Source of the DNA: Panagrolaimus kolymaensis
Taxonomy: Eukaryota > Nematoda > Chromadorea > Rhabditida > Panagrolaimidae
Length of the DNA: 64,000 nt
Assembly: GCA_028622995.1 (NCBI GenBank)
Contig: JAJQJQ010000053.1
Coordinates: forward strand, 1,178,001 to 1,242,000
Reading direction: 5' to 3'
Made by a program: the position numbers and the translations under genes. Of this stretch, positions 30,663-43,900 are shown one piece after another (the stretch's first letter is position 1; each line of letters opens with the position of its first letter). Below the pieces are notes generated by a model that searched no databases, had not been told where the DNA came from, and worked only from the letters and a program-made list of their open reading frames with translations.

Positions 30663-33600
30663 CACTTCTCTCAACAACAAAATTATTTAAAAAAATAAAA
30701 ATTACAAATAAAAAAGTTTTTTAACTTTGACTTTGTGAGGTTGAATGAAATTTTGATTCCACGTTTCCCAGTGAGACGAGATACACGTGAAATGAATAAA
30801 ATAAAACAAAAAATAATAATAATCGCGTGCTTCTTCTTTTCTTTTATTTGATTGGAAACACATAAAAAAAAAGAGTTTTATTTTGACTAATCTATTTTTT
30901 TTTCATCGAATGTTTTTGTGCGTTGATTTTTTTTGTTGCCTCTTCTTTCCTTCCTCTCTTTTTCATCAATACCCTTATCATTGTTTTTCCATTTATTTTA
31001 ATATTTTTTTGGTGTTGCTATTATCATGAATTTAAATGTTTGCCCAAATACATACACACACAAAAATATATACAATCGATGATGAACGGAGCTGCGGCGG
31101 GAGAAAGGAAGAAGAATAAAAAAAAACCACCACCAGCTCGCTCCATTGTTTTTGGAAGCTGTTGATAATTTTATCAATGATCAGGAAAGTTTTGATTTAT
31201 ATTTTTTTAATTTTCTTTAAAAACTTGATATTTCAAAAATAAAATTGTTAATTTTAATTGGAAATATTTTAACTTTTACACTTGAGGATATCTCTGTTTT
31301 TCTTTTTCACATTGAAAGAGTCTCTGTTCCGTAACCACGATAATAAAAAAAATGTTAAACAAACATTGACTTTTTTTAATCCATTCATGAAAGTATCAAA
31401 TACTTTTATTTTTTAGTCGCTTCACTGATAAAAAAAATAAGCTTCGATTCACTTTTTTTAGGCTTCTTTTACCTTTCTTTATATTACTTTTAATTTTTGT
31501 TTATAGCTACCATGATTTTTTTAAAATCAAATTATTATGAAAACTTTTTATTTTCTTTTCCAATCCATTGTAGCTTCTTCCCATTTTTTTGTAATAAATT
31601 ATGCCTCAATTTTGCATCATTTTTTATTTGCAGCGTTTTTAGGCTCACCTAATTCTTGTAACCGTTATTTTTGGCTTCATCATTGTTCGTTCTTCCGCTT
31701 CTTTTTTCTTTTATTAATTAAAAAAATTTTTTTTATTACATTTCCAAGAAATTTTATAACAAAAAATTTGTGAAAATGACAAACCCCCATGAATGAAGAA
31801 GAAGGATGATGTACATTTATTCTTTTTCATTTTTTTTACAAAATTTGCTGGCTTCTTCCTTCTATCGTTTCCGGTGACTTTTTTCTGCAAAAAAAAATTA
31901 AATATAATTTAAGGAGGCTTTTGTCTATAATTATTTGTTTGTTATTGTCATTGCCCCAATTACTTCCCTTTTTTTGTTACATAGGTTAGAGGTGTTTTAA
32001 TACTTCCTTTTTTTTATTATAATCACGTGCTTTTTATTAAAAAAAATAATAAAATTCTAAATTTTTACTCTAAAACTTAGCATCATTTTGCTAGTTTATA
32101 ACTATCTTTAAATCTTTTCAAAATATTCATGGATGTCAGTAATTTTGCATAATCCAAAAACGTTGCTTAGATAATCGATTCAACGACGCATATGGAAAAG
32201 CCTCAAATTCACCAAGAAAAATCCATTATTTTTTTAAAATTAGCTCCAATCGCAAAGTTTGATGACGACTTTCGCCAACTATAAGCAACATTGTTTTGGA
32301 ATCAGTGTTATTTCATACAAAATATTTTTCTTTTTTTTCATTTTTATTCTAATCCCTGAAACTTATTTTTTTCTTCTTCGTGTTTTGTGTTTTTGTTTTT
32401 ATCCCAATTTTTTGGAGCAACATAAATGGCCATTTTTCCTCATTTTTTCCATCAAAAATTTCACCTTTTAGTTTTTTGTTTTGTTTTATGGGTTTTCATC
32501 TTTTTTTTCTTTTTGTTTCAGATGCTTTGAAATAACAAAATTTCTCAAGGGACATCTTATGTATGCGCCCCATTTTTCTTCCATTTAGTTTTTTTTCGTT
32601 CAGCTTCAGCTTTGATGAATAATGGGATAAAAGAAGACAGAAAAAATAAAGAATAATTATTAAAAGAAACTTTTTTTCTGGGCTTTTTGAGAGATGAAAT
32701 TTTCTTACCAAAAAATTGGATAAATTTCCAAATTTCCCTTGGAAATAAAAAGGTATAAGCAAAAATCTAAAATGCTAAAAAAGTGAAGTTAAATTTTAAA
32801 AAAAACTTTATTTCTCAAAGTGAAAAATATTTGGTGAGCATTTTTTTTCTTCTGCAAAATTAGAATATTTTTATTTTTCACATTCATACGCCTATTTTAT
32901 TTTGCTTCAGATATTTTCTTTTGCAAATGATTTAACCATTTTATTTTTCAAACAATTTTAAGAAGAAAAAAATAAAGTTAACTAATTTCTTTGCAGTGAG
33001 GGATTTGCAGGCGAAATTCTCTAAAAATTTACATCCCGGAAAGAGACTCAGAGATAAATATTTTGGCTTTTTATCTTTTTCACTTTCTCTCTTTTGTTTT
33101 TATACTTGTGAAAAATAAAGAAAAACTTTAAATTAAATTTGTCACAAAGTTTTTTGAGATTTCATTTCTTTTTTTTGTTGATGATGACTTCTGGAATGGC
33201 GTCATCTTCCCTTCCATTCCTTTCTTTTTCTTTTTTATCCATGACATAACTTTATTTTTTTTGTTCCTTTCATTTATTTCTTCAACTTTGAATTCTTTTA
33301 TTGTGGCTTGCTTGCTTGCTTTTGCATGGGCCATTTTGAAATAAATTTTTTAGCTCTTTTTTTAACAAATTTTCTCAAAAAAAAAAGGTTTGTTTTGCTT
33401 CATCAACGGTTTTTTTTCTTGTCTTGAATGAACTGGCTTTTTTCTTCATTGGATTCGAGTGGGACAGAAAAGAAAGAATGCCATTTACACGCACTGAGAC
33501 TCTCAGAAATTCACAGCATGAAAAAAATTTTTTCTCATTCTTTTTCATTTTGAACAGCACTTTTGCTTGCGTTTTTTTTCAAGTTGGCATTGTTTATTCT

Positions 33601-36600
33601 TCTCTATTCGTTTTTTTTGTTGCCCTCTCTGAAGCTTCGAGGACAAAAGAAAAATCCTTCATATATTTTTTTTGTTGCGTAAAAAAAACATGGCTTCTTT
33701 TTTTCTTTTTTATCTTCGCTTGCTTTTTGGCTTTAAAAAGAAAACCCACGCAGCTTTGGCTCTTTTTTTTTGTGCCATCGTAGAGAGAAAAAAAATGATG
33801 ACTTTTTAGAGGAAAAACAGCTTTTATGGAAGCCCATAAAAAACATCGGAGATGGAACGGAAAAAAAAGGAATAACATTTAAAAATAAAAAACGAATAAA
33901 TCTTGTTTTGAACTTTTTTGTTGGAGGTTTTCTTTTTTAGAATTAAATAAAAAGTTGTTTACCACACTTTTTTTTTAAACCCTTCTATTAGGCTTTTTAT
34001 GGTTTGAAGAAATTATACTGTATCTTCGACAAAAAAAATTTTAAAAAATTATTATCCTTTTTTAATATTTCTTAAAATTTGTTGTTGTTTTTCACTTCCA
34101 AAAACGTTAAAACACATTTTTGGCGAACATTGATTTTGATTTATAGAAGCTCGGGAATTTTCATAAAGCTTTTCGTTTTTTTTAATTTTCTTATCGCCTG
34201 CTTTTTTCTTTGATCCCTTTTTTAACTCCGAAGCTCATACATTTAATTATTATTAATTACTTACCAAAGATCTTTAGCAACATCTAGCACCCAAATGACC
34301 TCGGCATGTGAGATTCATACATAAAAGTATGATTTCTTTGTTAACCTTTTTAAAATTTGACATAAGTATTCAAAGGAATAATAACAAGTAGTAATTTTTT
34401 TTGAAAGAGAATAAATTGGCTTTTTGATTTATAAACAAATAAAAGAGAAAATAAAACTAGTAAACAAGAAACATAGATATTACTTTTTTAATCCTTTAAG
34501 AATTATAATTGTAAAAGGATTTTAAAACGAAAAATAAGTGTTTTTTTAATTATTTCTTTTGATTTTAATTAAATTAAATGTTTCATAATAAAGAAAATTA
34601 ATTCTAAACAAACAACAAAGTCGGAAAGTATAAATATTTGGACCCTACTTACTTATTTCATTTATAAATAAACATGGGAATTAAATATGGTTTTAAGAAT
34701 TTTATTTTTCAAATATTTTTGAAGAAATTTTTTTTCTTCGCAAGGAAATGTCAAAAATTCGGTTATCGGAATGAAAAAAAAATATTACTGGGGTTCTTTG
34801 AGTGAAAATTTGAGAATTTAACCCTAATATTTTGCGATTTTTGTCCAACAACTTATTATCTATGTTCATCAAGAATTTTATTTTTTAATTTAAACATATC
34901 TCTAACAGAATAAATCGGTTTTAGCTAAATCGTTGCCCTTTGCTCTCGCATATTTTTTGGTTGTTTGTTTCAATGTTCATATTTTTTTTCCTTCTCAACT
35001 TATCCAAACCTACTAACGTCATACGTTCGTTTATCATTTGCTTAAAACAATTGTTCATTTTGTCAATCTTTTTTTTCTTCGTCGTTTCTCTTTTTTTTTG
35101 TTTGTTGTTAAATGATAAATTATTATATCTTCTTAGTGGGTAGGGTAGGTAGCCTCGTGATTTATCTTCACGTTTGCTTTTTTCTTTAAACATGCTTTAA
35201 CTTTAACGACGTCATTCTTTTTGTTGGCAGACACCAACTTTTTTTTCCATTTGTTAAGATTTTTTGTTTTTTTTGTTTTCGGTTTAAAAAAAACTTTTAT
35301 TAAAAGCTTCAATGCCACCACAAAATACGCATAAATTTAAAAAAAAGAGCCAAAGATTTTTTTGGTTGGCTCAAATAAAAAATAACTCTCATGAGCTCGT
35401 AAAATTTATCATTGACAAAAAAAATATGGCCCCCATGAGAATTAATTTCATCCTATTTCTTCTGGAACATAAGGAAAGTTTTATCGGTTTTTTAAAGGAG
35501 GAAAAAAATCTGTCATGACAACTTCTTGAATTTGGAAGGAATGCTTTTTTTAAAGCTAGCTTTCGTTTTTTAAATAAGGAAGTTTTTGTGGATTTATTTT
35601 TAGCAAGAAAAATATAATATTATTTTTTTTCTTCGTGAATTGCAAATTTGTCTTTAAAAAATTCTTCTGATGAATGTTAAATGCTATAATTTTTTATACA
35701 TTGCAAACTACTACTAATGTCTGAAATTTCTGACATGAAATTGTTTGTTAAAAAAATGATGCTTTTGTCGTGACACTAGATTTCAAAAAAAAAATATTTT
35801 ATCAAAACAAGATCCTGAATTTTAATATTTTAGTTTCCAAAGCTGAAGCCAGATATAAATAAATAAAATTTTACGACAATTTTCACATAAATAATTACTT
35901 CTTCTTTCTTTTTTCTTCATCGGAAATGAATCCCATTTATTTTTAGTCTAGACTTTTTTAATTATAGGTTGCTGTCAAGGCTAGAAAAACTAACGCTTTG
36001 AACATAATTAATTTTTACATAGCTTCCTTATAAATTTACCAAAAAATGGAAAATTTGTCTGAAATTTTTTTCTCGCAAGATCCGAGGTTCAATATGTTTG
36101 TTGTGAATCCACATGTTTTTAGTGGAACGTAATAAATTTATATTTTTCGTAAATTTTATGTTTTCATTTTGGAAGCCATTCAGATTTTGATTGTAAATAG
36201 TGTGCATCATTTCTTGCCATTGCTTTTGGATACTTTATTTTATTTTTCCCTCCAAAATGGCAACAACAAAAAAAGCGATGACAAAATGAAGGAAACTAAA
36301 AATGGAGGATTGTGGGGGATGTGTGTCTGTCTGGCCAAAGCTCAAATTAACGAAATCTTACTGGAAAGGAACATTAAAAATGTATATTTTGCAACATCGA
36401 AATATGTAGTATCAAATTTTTTTTTCATTCTTTGCTTCTCCGCGATTATGGCCACCTACAATTTTTATAAAGTTTTTACATTTAAGTTTTGGGTTTAGAA
36501 AAAGACGAGATATCGTGGTTAGCTATTCATTCGCATCCAAATTTCTTCATCAAAAGTTTCCCGTTTCGAATTCGTTCCTTTTACAAACAAAGAAAAAAAT

Positions 36601-37134
36601 TATTTATTTATTTTGAAACTTATATAATACTTTTTTTACGCTTCTTTTTTTTTTATTGAAATACTTTCTTTTTTGTTTGCTGCCATTTTTAGTTTTCTGC
36701 TCTTCAGTTCCATGGATGTGAATAAAATAACCCTTGCCCTAAAATTTAAAATTTATTTTAAAAGGCTACATCCTTTTTTTTCTTCAAAAAAATAAAACCT
36801 ATTTTCTCTCCTTTAAAAAAAAAGAAGAAAGATTGAAAAAATTTCATTATTGTTGAGAATCTGCTCTTTTGTTAAATAAATCTCAAGTGGTGCTGTACCT
36901 TCTTTCATTTTTTGAGAAATCTTGACCTTGTTTGATGAATTATTGCAAAATTCAAATCAAAAAAATCGATCGTTCACCATAGTTTTTTTAATGGAAAAAA
37001 ACTCATTCAAAACCCTATTTTTAATTTCTTCACTTTTTTGCAATAATCGTGTGTGATAATATTATAAAAATTACCAGGAACCTCACCAAGTAAACCTTTC
37101 GTAATTGCGCCGCTTTTTAAAAAGTTTTCTGTCA
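30663..37134. other. Gene desert, T-rich and A-rich
   Basis: About 6.5 kb of sequence dominated by T-runs, CTT-rich and A-rich blocks. Many frames of 60-120 residues exist but are composed of Phe/Leu/Lys/Ser runs, lack splice-consistent partners and overlap antisense copies, so I reject them. No RNA gene or transposon was recognised here. Confidence 0.4.
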
Positions 37135-37142
37135 ATTCCGAT

Positions 37143-37970
37143 CAGGGATGAGCGGAAGTGACTTTTCCTTAGACGGAAGGAACCGGAAACGGAACTAAGG
37201 CAGTTCCGTAAAAGCGGAAACGGAAGCGGAAATATAAATTATTTTCTACGGAAGCGGAAACGGAAACGGAAGTGAAAAAAGGGCGGAATTCCGCGGAAAC
37301 GGAAGCGGAAACGGAATTTTTTTTTCTTATTAAAATTTGCTTTCTAAAATTTTTCTTTTGAAGTTGGTTTCTTAATGCTCAGAGTTTAATATATTGTTTT
37401 CTCTTTAAAAAAATACTTTTGGTTAAAGTGAATAACCTAAAACCTCTTAATAAAAAATTCACAAATAAGTTTTTAAACTTTTTGATATCATATTATTGTA
37501 ATTAGTATAGTTTTATGCTCACTCCTATTTGCAATGTATCATAGAAACGAAAAATATACATGTGGTTGCTCTTTGAATGCTTATGTTATATTGGTTAATT
37601 ATTTCTGATTAATTTGAATGAAAGAGATTTTCGAAGTTTTTGACTTCAAAGAAAAATAATTGATGACAATTAACACACAAACAAGCATGTTTGCGGCTTT
37701 TTTAGCAACATTTAAACCGTGTAAGTATAAAAATTAGGTATAAAAAAGTTGGTAAATAAAAAAATTCACTCCAAAAGGTGAAGTTTTCTGTAATTTTTCT
37801 GTGAAAAAATAAAGCACTTCCGTTTAAGATTTCCGCTATTTTTACAGCGGAAGCGGAAACGGAAACGGAAATTTAAATATTTTTTTACGGAAGCGGAAAC
37901 GGAAACGGAAGCAAAAAAACCACGGAATTCCGCGGAAACGGAAACGGAAGCGGAATTCCGCTCATCCCTG
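37143..37970. mobile_element. Non-autonomous hAT-like transposon, 828 bp
   Basis: Terminal inverted repeats start CAGGGATGAGCGGAA and end TTCCGCTCATCCCTG. They are flanked by a perfect 8-bp duplication ATTCCGAT at 37135-37142 and 37971-37978. CAGGG-type ends with 8-bp duplications are typical of hAT elements. Both subterminal regions (37170-37320, 37835-37960) are packed with GCGGAA/ACGGAA units in the same strand orientation. The AT-rich middle has no coding frame. Confidence 0.88.
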
Positions 37971-37978
37971 ATTCCGAT

Positions 37979-40900
37979 TAATAAATGTATGTGGTCTTGG
38001 TTTTATTTTATATACCTTTCCTTTTTGCAGCAACAAAACGGAAGCAAGCAACTAAAAAAGCTTTTCCATACTTTTTATTTTAAACAAAAAAACAATTTTA
38101 TTTTTCAAATATTTTTTTTCCTCATTGCTTGCTGCCTGTCGCCATATGTCATATATTTTTTTTGCTCCAAAAAGAGAAAAATAAATTCAAGAAAGACCCA
38201 AATCTTTCTTATTTTTTATTTTTTCATATAAATTTATGGTTTATGCCTTTAAGCTTCCGCCTTATTTTTTTATACATATATTTATTTTTAATGGCCATCC
38301 TTATTTCTTTCTTTTTTATTTAAAAGAAATATATAAAATATTAAAAAAATTTATAGTTTATTTAAGCTATGGTGATTTTGATTTTATATATTTTTTATTA
38401 CTTTTTTCTTTTTTTTCGATGATGTGTTTCTTTATTATATTATTGATCGACAAAAACCTTCATCATTTTCGTTTTTTTTTCTTCAGAAGAAGAAGCTTCG
38501 AAGAGAATAACAAGCTTAAGGCAAGAAAAAGAAAAGAAAAGAGAGAAGGTTGTTGTTGAATGGAAAAAAAAAGAAAGAAAGGGCTTAAGCTTTAGAAAAT
38601 GAGAGGGAGAAAGGAAAAAAGCTTTTAGTTTTTCTTTTTCCAATGCCGCCACCGCTTTCTACTGCCACTGTGCTATTGCCATGTTTGGAGTATGCTTCTT
38701 TTCTTTTCTTTTTTTTTTGCTTTAGCTTTGGCTTCGATGTTTATGAAAAAACTAGAAAATGATTGTGGATGAAAAAAAAAGAAAGAGAAAAGGTGGCGAG
38801 TGTCAACAGCAGCAAGCAAAGAGGCACGCCGGATGTTAATGGCAAATTTCATCCATCCATACATGGAGTTTTGAATTTGGATAGACGCACACATACACAC
38901 ACATATCTTTTCTGTTTTTTTAAATTTTGCCTCGAAACTCTTTTTTCTTTCCTTATTTTGCGCTTTTTTTTTATGAAATCCATCAACACTGCCTAATGCT
39001 GCAGCTTTTGGCCACATCCATTATTTTTCCCTTCCCTTCTCTTTTTTGCCGATAAAAAAGAAAAAATTATGTATCCATCGCCTCCTTGCTTCTTTTTTCT
39101 TTCTTTCATCCTGGCTTGGTCCATTTCATTTCTTTCTTTTTTTTTATCCTTAAAAGCTAGGCACTCTCATCTCTAACCATTCGACTACGGGGACAAAGTG
39201 AATGCAATCAACCAACGACGAGCAAGCAGCATCCAAGAAAAAGAAAAAAAGAAAGGAAGAGAGAACGGAAGGAAATAAGCAAAAGAAACAACTAACAAGA
39301 GAACCCAACCATCTATTTTCAACAAAGAGCCTTGGCAACAAAACAAAAAAAAAAGACAGAGAAATTTTGGTAGTTTTTTAGATATATATGTGTGTGTATG
39401 TATATATGTTCACATCTGCCATTGCCCATCTTTCAAAAACATCCCCAACTAACTTACCAACCAACCACTTTAATGGCGCTGTTCTCTGCGTTTGATTTGA
39501 AAGAAAGAGAAGAAGCCATTAACCAAAAGCAAGAAAAAATTTTTTCGTCTTCTTCTTTGCTGTTTTTAAAATTGACTGTGTGTGACGACTGACTTTGCCA
39601 TTCCTCCTCCATTTTTTTTTCTTCAACATTCGCCTCCTTTGTTATTGCTTGCTTTTTCTTTTTTCACTCATTTGCTTTAGGCGCTCATGAACCCTGTCTT
39701 CTTCCATTTCTTTTTTATTTTTTCCATTGACAAAAAAAAACGTAAAAATACGAAGAACAAAAAAAGCTGTCAAGTTTCATTCTTTCTTTTTTTGTTTTGG
39801 TTTTGGCATATTTTAGCTTTCAGCTTTCTTTCTTTTTTTTCTGGTTTTGTCACTTTTTTCTTTTCAATCCTTTGCTGCCTGCTTACGACGTAAGAATATG
39901 AAAAACTTCAAAAAGCTTCATTCATTTTTCGAGTATTTTTTTGTTGTTGAAATAATACATATTGGCAAATTGCCATATTTATAAGAATTCTTTTTCCTTT
40001 TGTCGTTGCCTTTTCTCATTCTTTTTCTAGAATTCAAGCCTTAAAAAAAGAGGCAGATTTTGAATTTACTTTTAAAAAAAGAGTTTGGGTTTATAAATCC
40101 CTTGCTTTTTGGAATTCAACGATCGCTTATGGGTTTTTAAAACACGACAGTAGCTTTGCAGATTATTAAAATAATTATTTTTTTCTACCAGAAACTATTA
40201 ATTTCTTGGAAAATTTCAAGTCGGAACGTAAATGCACATGACCATAGCTAATCTTTCAATATCCTTTAAAGAAAATTTTGTTTAGCTTTATTACTCATAT
40301 GTTAATCTCCGGAGATTAACTTTTTTTCTCGCCATTTATTTTTTCTCGTTTATATTCTCTGGTTGGAAGAAAAAAAGTAAAATAACATCTGTAAAATTTA
40401 TGGATAACAGTAAAAAAGAGTTTTTTGTTTTGTTTTTATTTTCTCACAAAACTTTTATTTTTTGCACATTTTACGATCTCTGGAAAAAAATATAGAACTT
40501 TTATTATATACCACGCAAAAGTTGTTGCTTCTTTTTTTTGCAAAGAATATTGATTCTCAATTAAGAAAATTTAAACTATTATTTTAAGTGATATTTGTCA
40601 AACTTATTCTTTTTTAAAGATGAGTCTAAGAATTAAATATTTTTCACCAGAAAACTTTTCAGGAGTGAAACACATTAAACATTTTTACGTTTCTCTCTCT
40701 TCCCCCGCAACAAAAAGTTTTGAGACTCCTGCAGTGAAAATTAAAAGTTTTTTTATAATTATTTCATAATGGATTTTGATCTTTCAAAAGAAACTCTTTG
40801 AAATGTTTATTTAATTTTTTCCATGAAACATTTTCCGTTTGCTTTTTTTTTCTCCCACGATTTTTAAAATAAAATATCATGTTTAACCCTTTTTTTCATC

Positions 40901-43900
40901 ATCATAGTTCGGTTAAAAATACTTTCTTTCGTTTAAACACAGAGACAACCAACATTCATTAATATTTTTATCCCTCCATTTTTTTTTTTATCTCATCTCT
41001 CCCTTGGGGAATCACGAAGCCATTTTGTCTTTCTTTTTTTCTCCTGCCTACTCACTTTTTTTTCTTCTTCTAAAAAAGTGGCAAACGTACAGAACGAGAT
41101 GAAGAAGGCTCGCGCATTAATATTTTTTGTTACCATTACTGCTTTAGCCATGAAGCAGCCAGGCTGCCATCTGCCCTTTTTTCTCGTCATCGCTTTCCAT
41201 TATGCTGTTTTTAAAAAATCCTAAAAAAGCAGCTTCGAAACGCTGCAGGGAAGAAAGAGAGGATTGAGGATGAGAAGATATCTTTCACTCTTTTTTCATG
41301 CTCCTTTTTGTCTTTTTTTTAAAGAACAAAACAGGGATGAAGAAAAATGGCGTTTTCGTGATAATAATATTCGGACTCACAATGCTTTTTTAAAACTTGT
41401 TCGTAAACCTATTTTTGTTTCCAAATTCGATATAAACAAAAACGTACTAAAATTAAAATAACCCTTCCCTCCATATATAAAAAAATCCCAAAAAAAAAAA
41501 GTGCTTCAATGACAATGTTTTTTTCCTTTCTTCTTTTCAACATCGATGCTCTGTTGCTAAAATAAATTAGTGCTAATTTCGGCGACAAACAACACTCTTC
41601 TTCTATTCTCTCTCTCTTTCTCCATTTCATTTTTTTGTTCCCGTTGCGCTTCGACGCTGTTTTTATTTTTTTTATCAACACTGTCGTCTCAGTTGTAATT
41701 TTCATCTCTCTTTTTTTTTCCATTTTTGCCGGACAACACAAAGATAGATAGGATACACGACATTTTTTTAGTAATTTTTTTTCAAAGAAAATAAAAAAAA
41801 TTTCATCGACGACAGACAGCTGCAAAAAAAATAAAAAATAAAAAAGCTTCTAAAATGGCAATGAACTTTATCTAAAAATAAAATGAAAAAAATTGAAAAT
41901 ACTTTTTTCCAAACAAAAAAAGCAGGCGAAATATATAAAAAGCATGCCATGCATGACTAGTTTTTTTAAGCTAGCATATTTATTGGATGAATGAATTTTT
42001 TTTGTTGTTGTTACCATTTTTAAACGGTTAAAATGAAAGGAAAAGAAATGTGTGTCAAAAACATATACTTTTTTTTCTTCTTCTTTTTTTGAAGCACAGC
42101 ACTCTGAAGTCGCAAAAAGACAGAAAAGGAGTGAGAAAAAAAAGTAGCATCATTTGAAGCTTATTTTTGCCAAAATTAAAATATGTATACTAAAGGCTTT
42201 TTTTTTTATAAGGCTGTAGAAAGTTGCGATGAAGTAAGTATATTTAGTCGGCTAAAAATAAAAATTTATAATTGCATAAACTTTTTTAAATATGTTAATT
42301 TTTTCTTTTTTATTTTTTAAAAGTACAAAGCTGAATGACTTTTATTTCATAGCGGCATAATGAGGCTATTTTTTGTTCCAAAAATTAATTTATTAAAATC
42401 ACTTTTTGATCAGCTTCGATGTAATTTTTTTTCTAGAATAACGATCAGTGTATTATAATGTGAGCTTTAATCATTTTCTTCTTCTTTTGTTAAATTTTCA
42501 CACAAAATCGAACAACGATCGATGATTATTCATGATGAATTTTTTTTTGCAAAGAAAAAAAACATCGACATTTTTCTTTCTTCTTCTTTGCAGTTTTGTA
42601 TCGTAAAAAGATAAAACCAAAAATCATCGCTTTTTTAAAAAAATGTTTTTTTCTATAAAGTTTGCTATATAAAATTATTTATAAATGATTAATCGAAGAT
42701 TAGTTATTGTATAAAAAAGGTTTTAGTTACTAAAAAATATTTTTCGTTTGTAAAAAAGTAAGTTGAAAAGTTAAAAAAATGTAAACTTTTCGCAACACAA
42801 GTATCCTCCAATATCTCTGCTTTAAAAGTGCTTTTTTTTTCAAATGCTTCTATTTTTCATTCCTTTTTCTTCCTAATAACAATAAAAAAAGTGTTTATAA
42901 AAAAAATTATGACGATGATGTAGCATTTGTTGTTGCTTTTTTCCTTTTCTTTTTCTTTTCAAGAGCTTGGAAATAAAACGAGTCAATGAAAAATCAGAAA
43001 ATGGCAGAATGAGCACTTTTTTCTTTTAAATTATGCTTTTCGATGCTTTTTGCTTGCTTGCTTGTAAAAATATGCCTTCCTTTATTCATTGACGCGAATA
43101 AACAATATTTTAAAAAATGTGGAAGGAATCTTTCTTTTATTTTTTAACGAAAAAAAGTTTTTGAATCTTTTTTTGTTTATTAGACAAGGAAAAAGAAGAA
43201 AAAAATGTGAAGAAGGAAGAAACAAAAGCCTAAAAAAACGGAAGTTAGCAAATTAGGCGACTGCCAAAAAAAATGTCAAATACATACATCTCTTTCCTTT
43301 CTCTTCTTGGTAGTTAAAAAAAGTTTTTTAATTTTAATTTTCAGAATTTCTTTTTCATCTTCTTTCGAATGCGTGTTTTTTTTACGTCATTGAGGTTTTT
43401 TTTATTATGGAGCGAGACAATGATAAAAAATGTGTTGCTCCAATTTGTTATATGTTGTCATCGTCGCCGTCGTTGGAAAAATATTTTTAGAAAGAGGAGT
43501 AGAAAGTTGATTGGAAATGCAAATTAGAAGAAGACGAAAAATTAAAAGAAAGGCGTGAAGTTGGCTTTTGCTTAGATTAAATTGAGTTTTGTGATTTTAG
43601 TCAGTCAATCAACGTCCTACTTTAGAATCTCGGAAACTATACTTAATAAAAGCTTTAATTTTTTTTCTAATCTGCTTTTTTTTAAATTTGAAATAAAAAC
43701 ATCAAAAGTTAAATCACACTGTAATTTCCCCGGCGAAAAAAGCTAAAAAAAATGCCTTTTTTGCCTTGAGACCGACAAATTTCACTTTTCTTTTTTTCTT
43801 TTCTTTTTTTTTGGGAATGAAACAAAATAGTTTACACATTGAATTAAGTTCCGTCTTTTCTTAAAAATAGCATTGTATATCCATTCTTTAACCTTTCATT

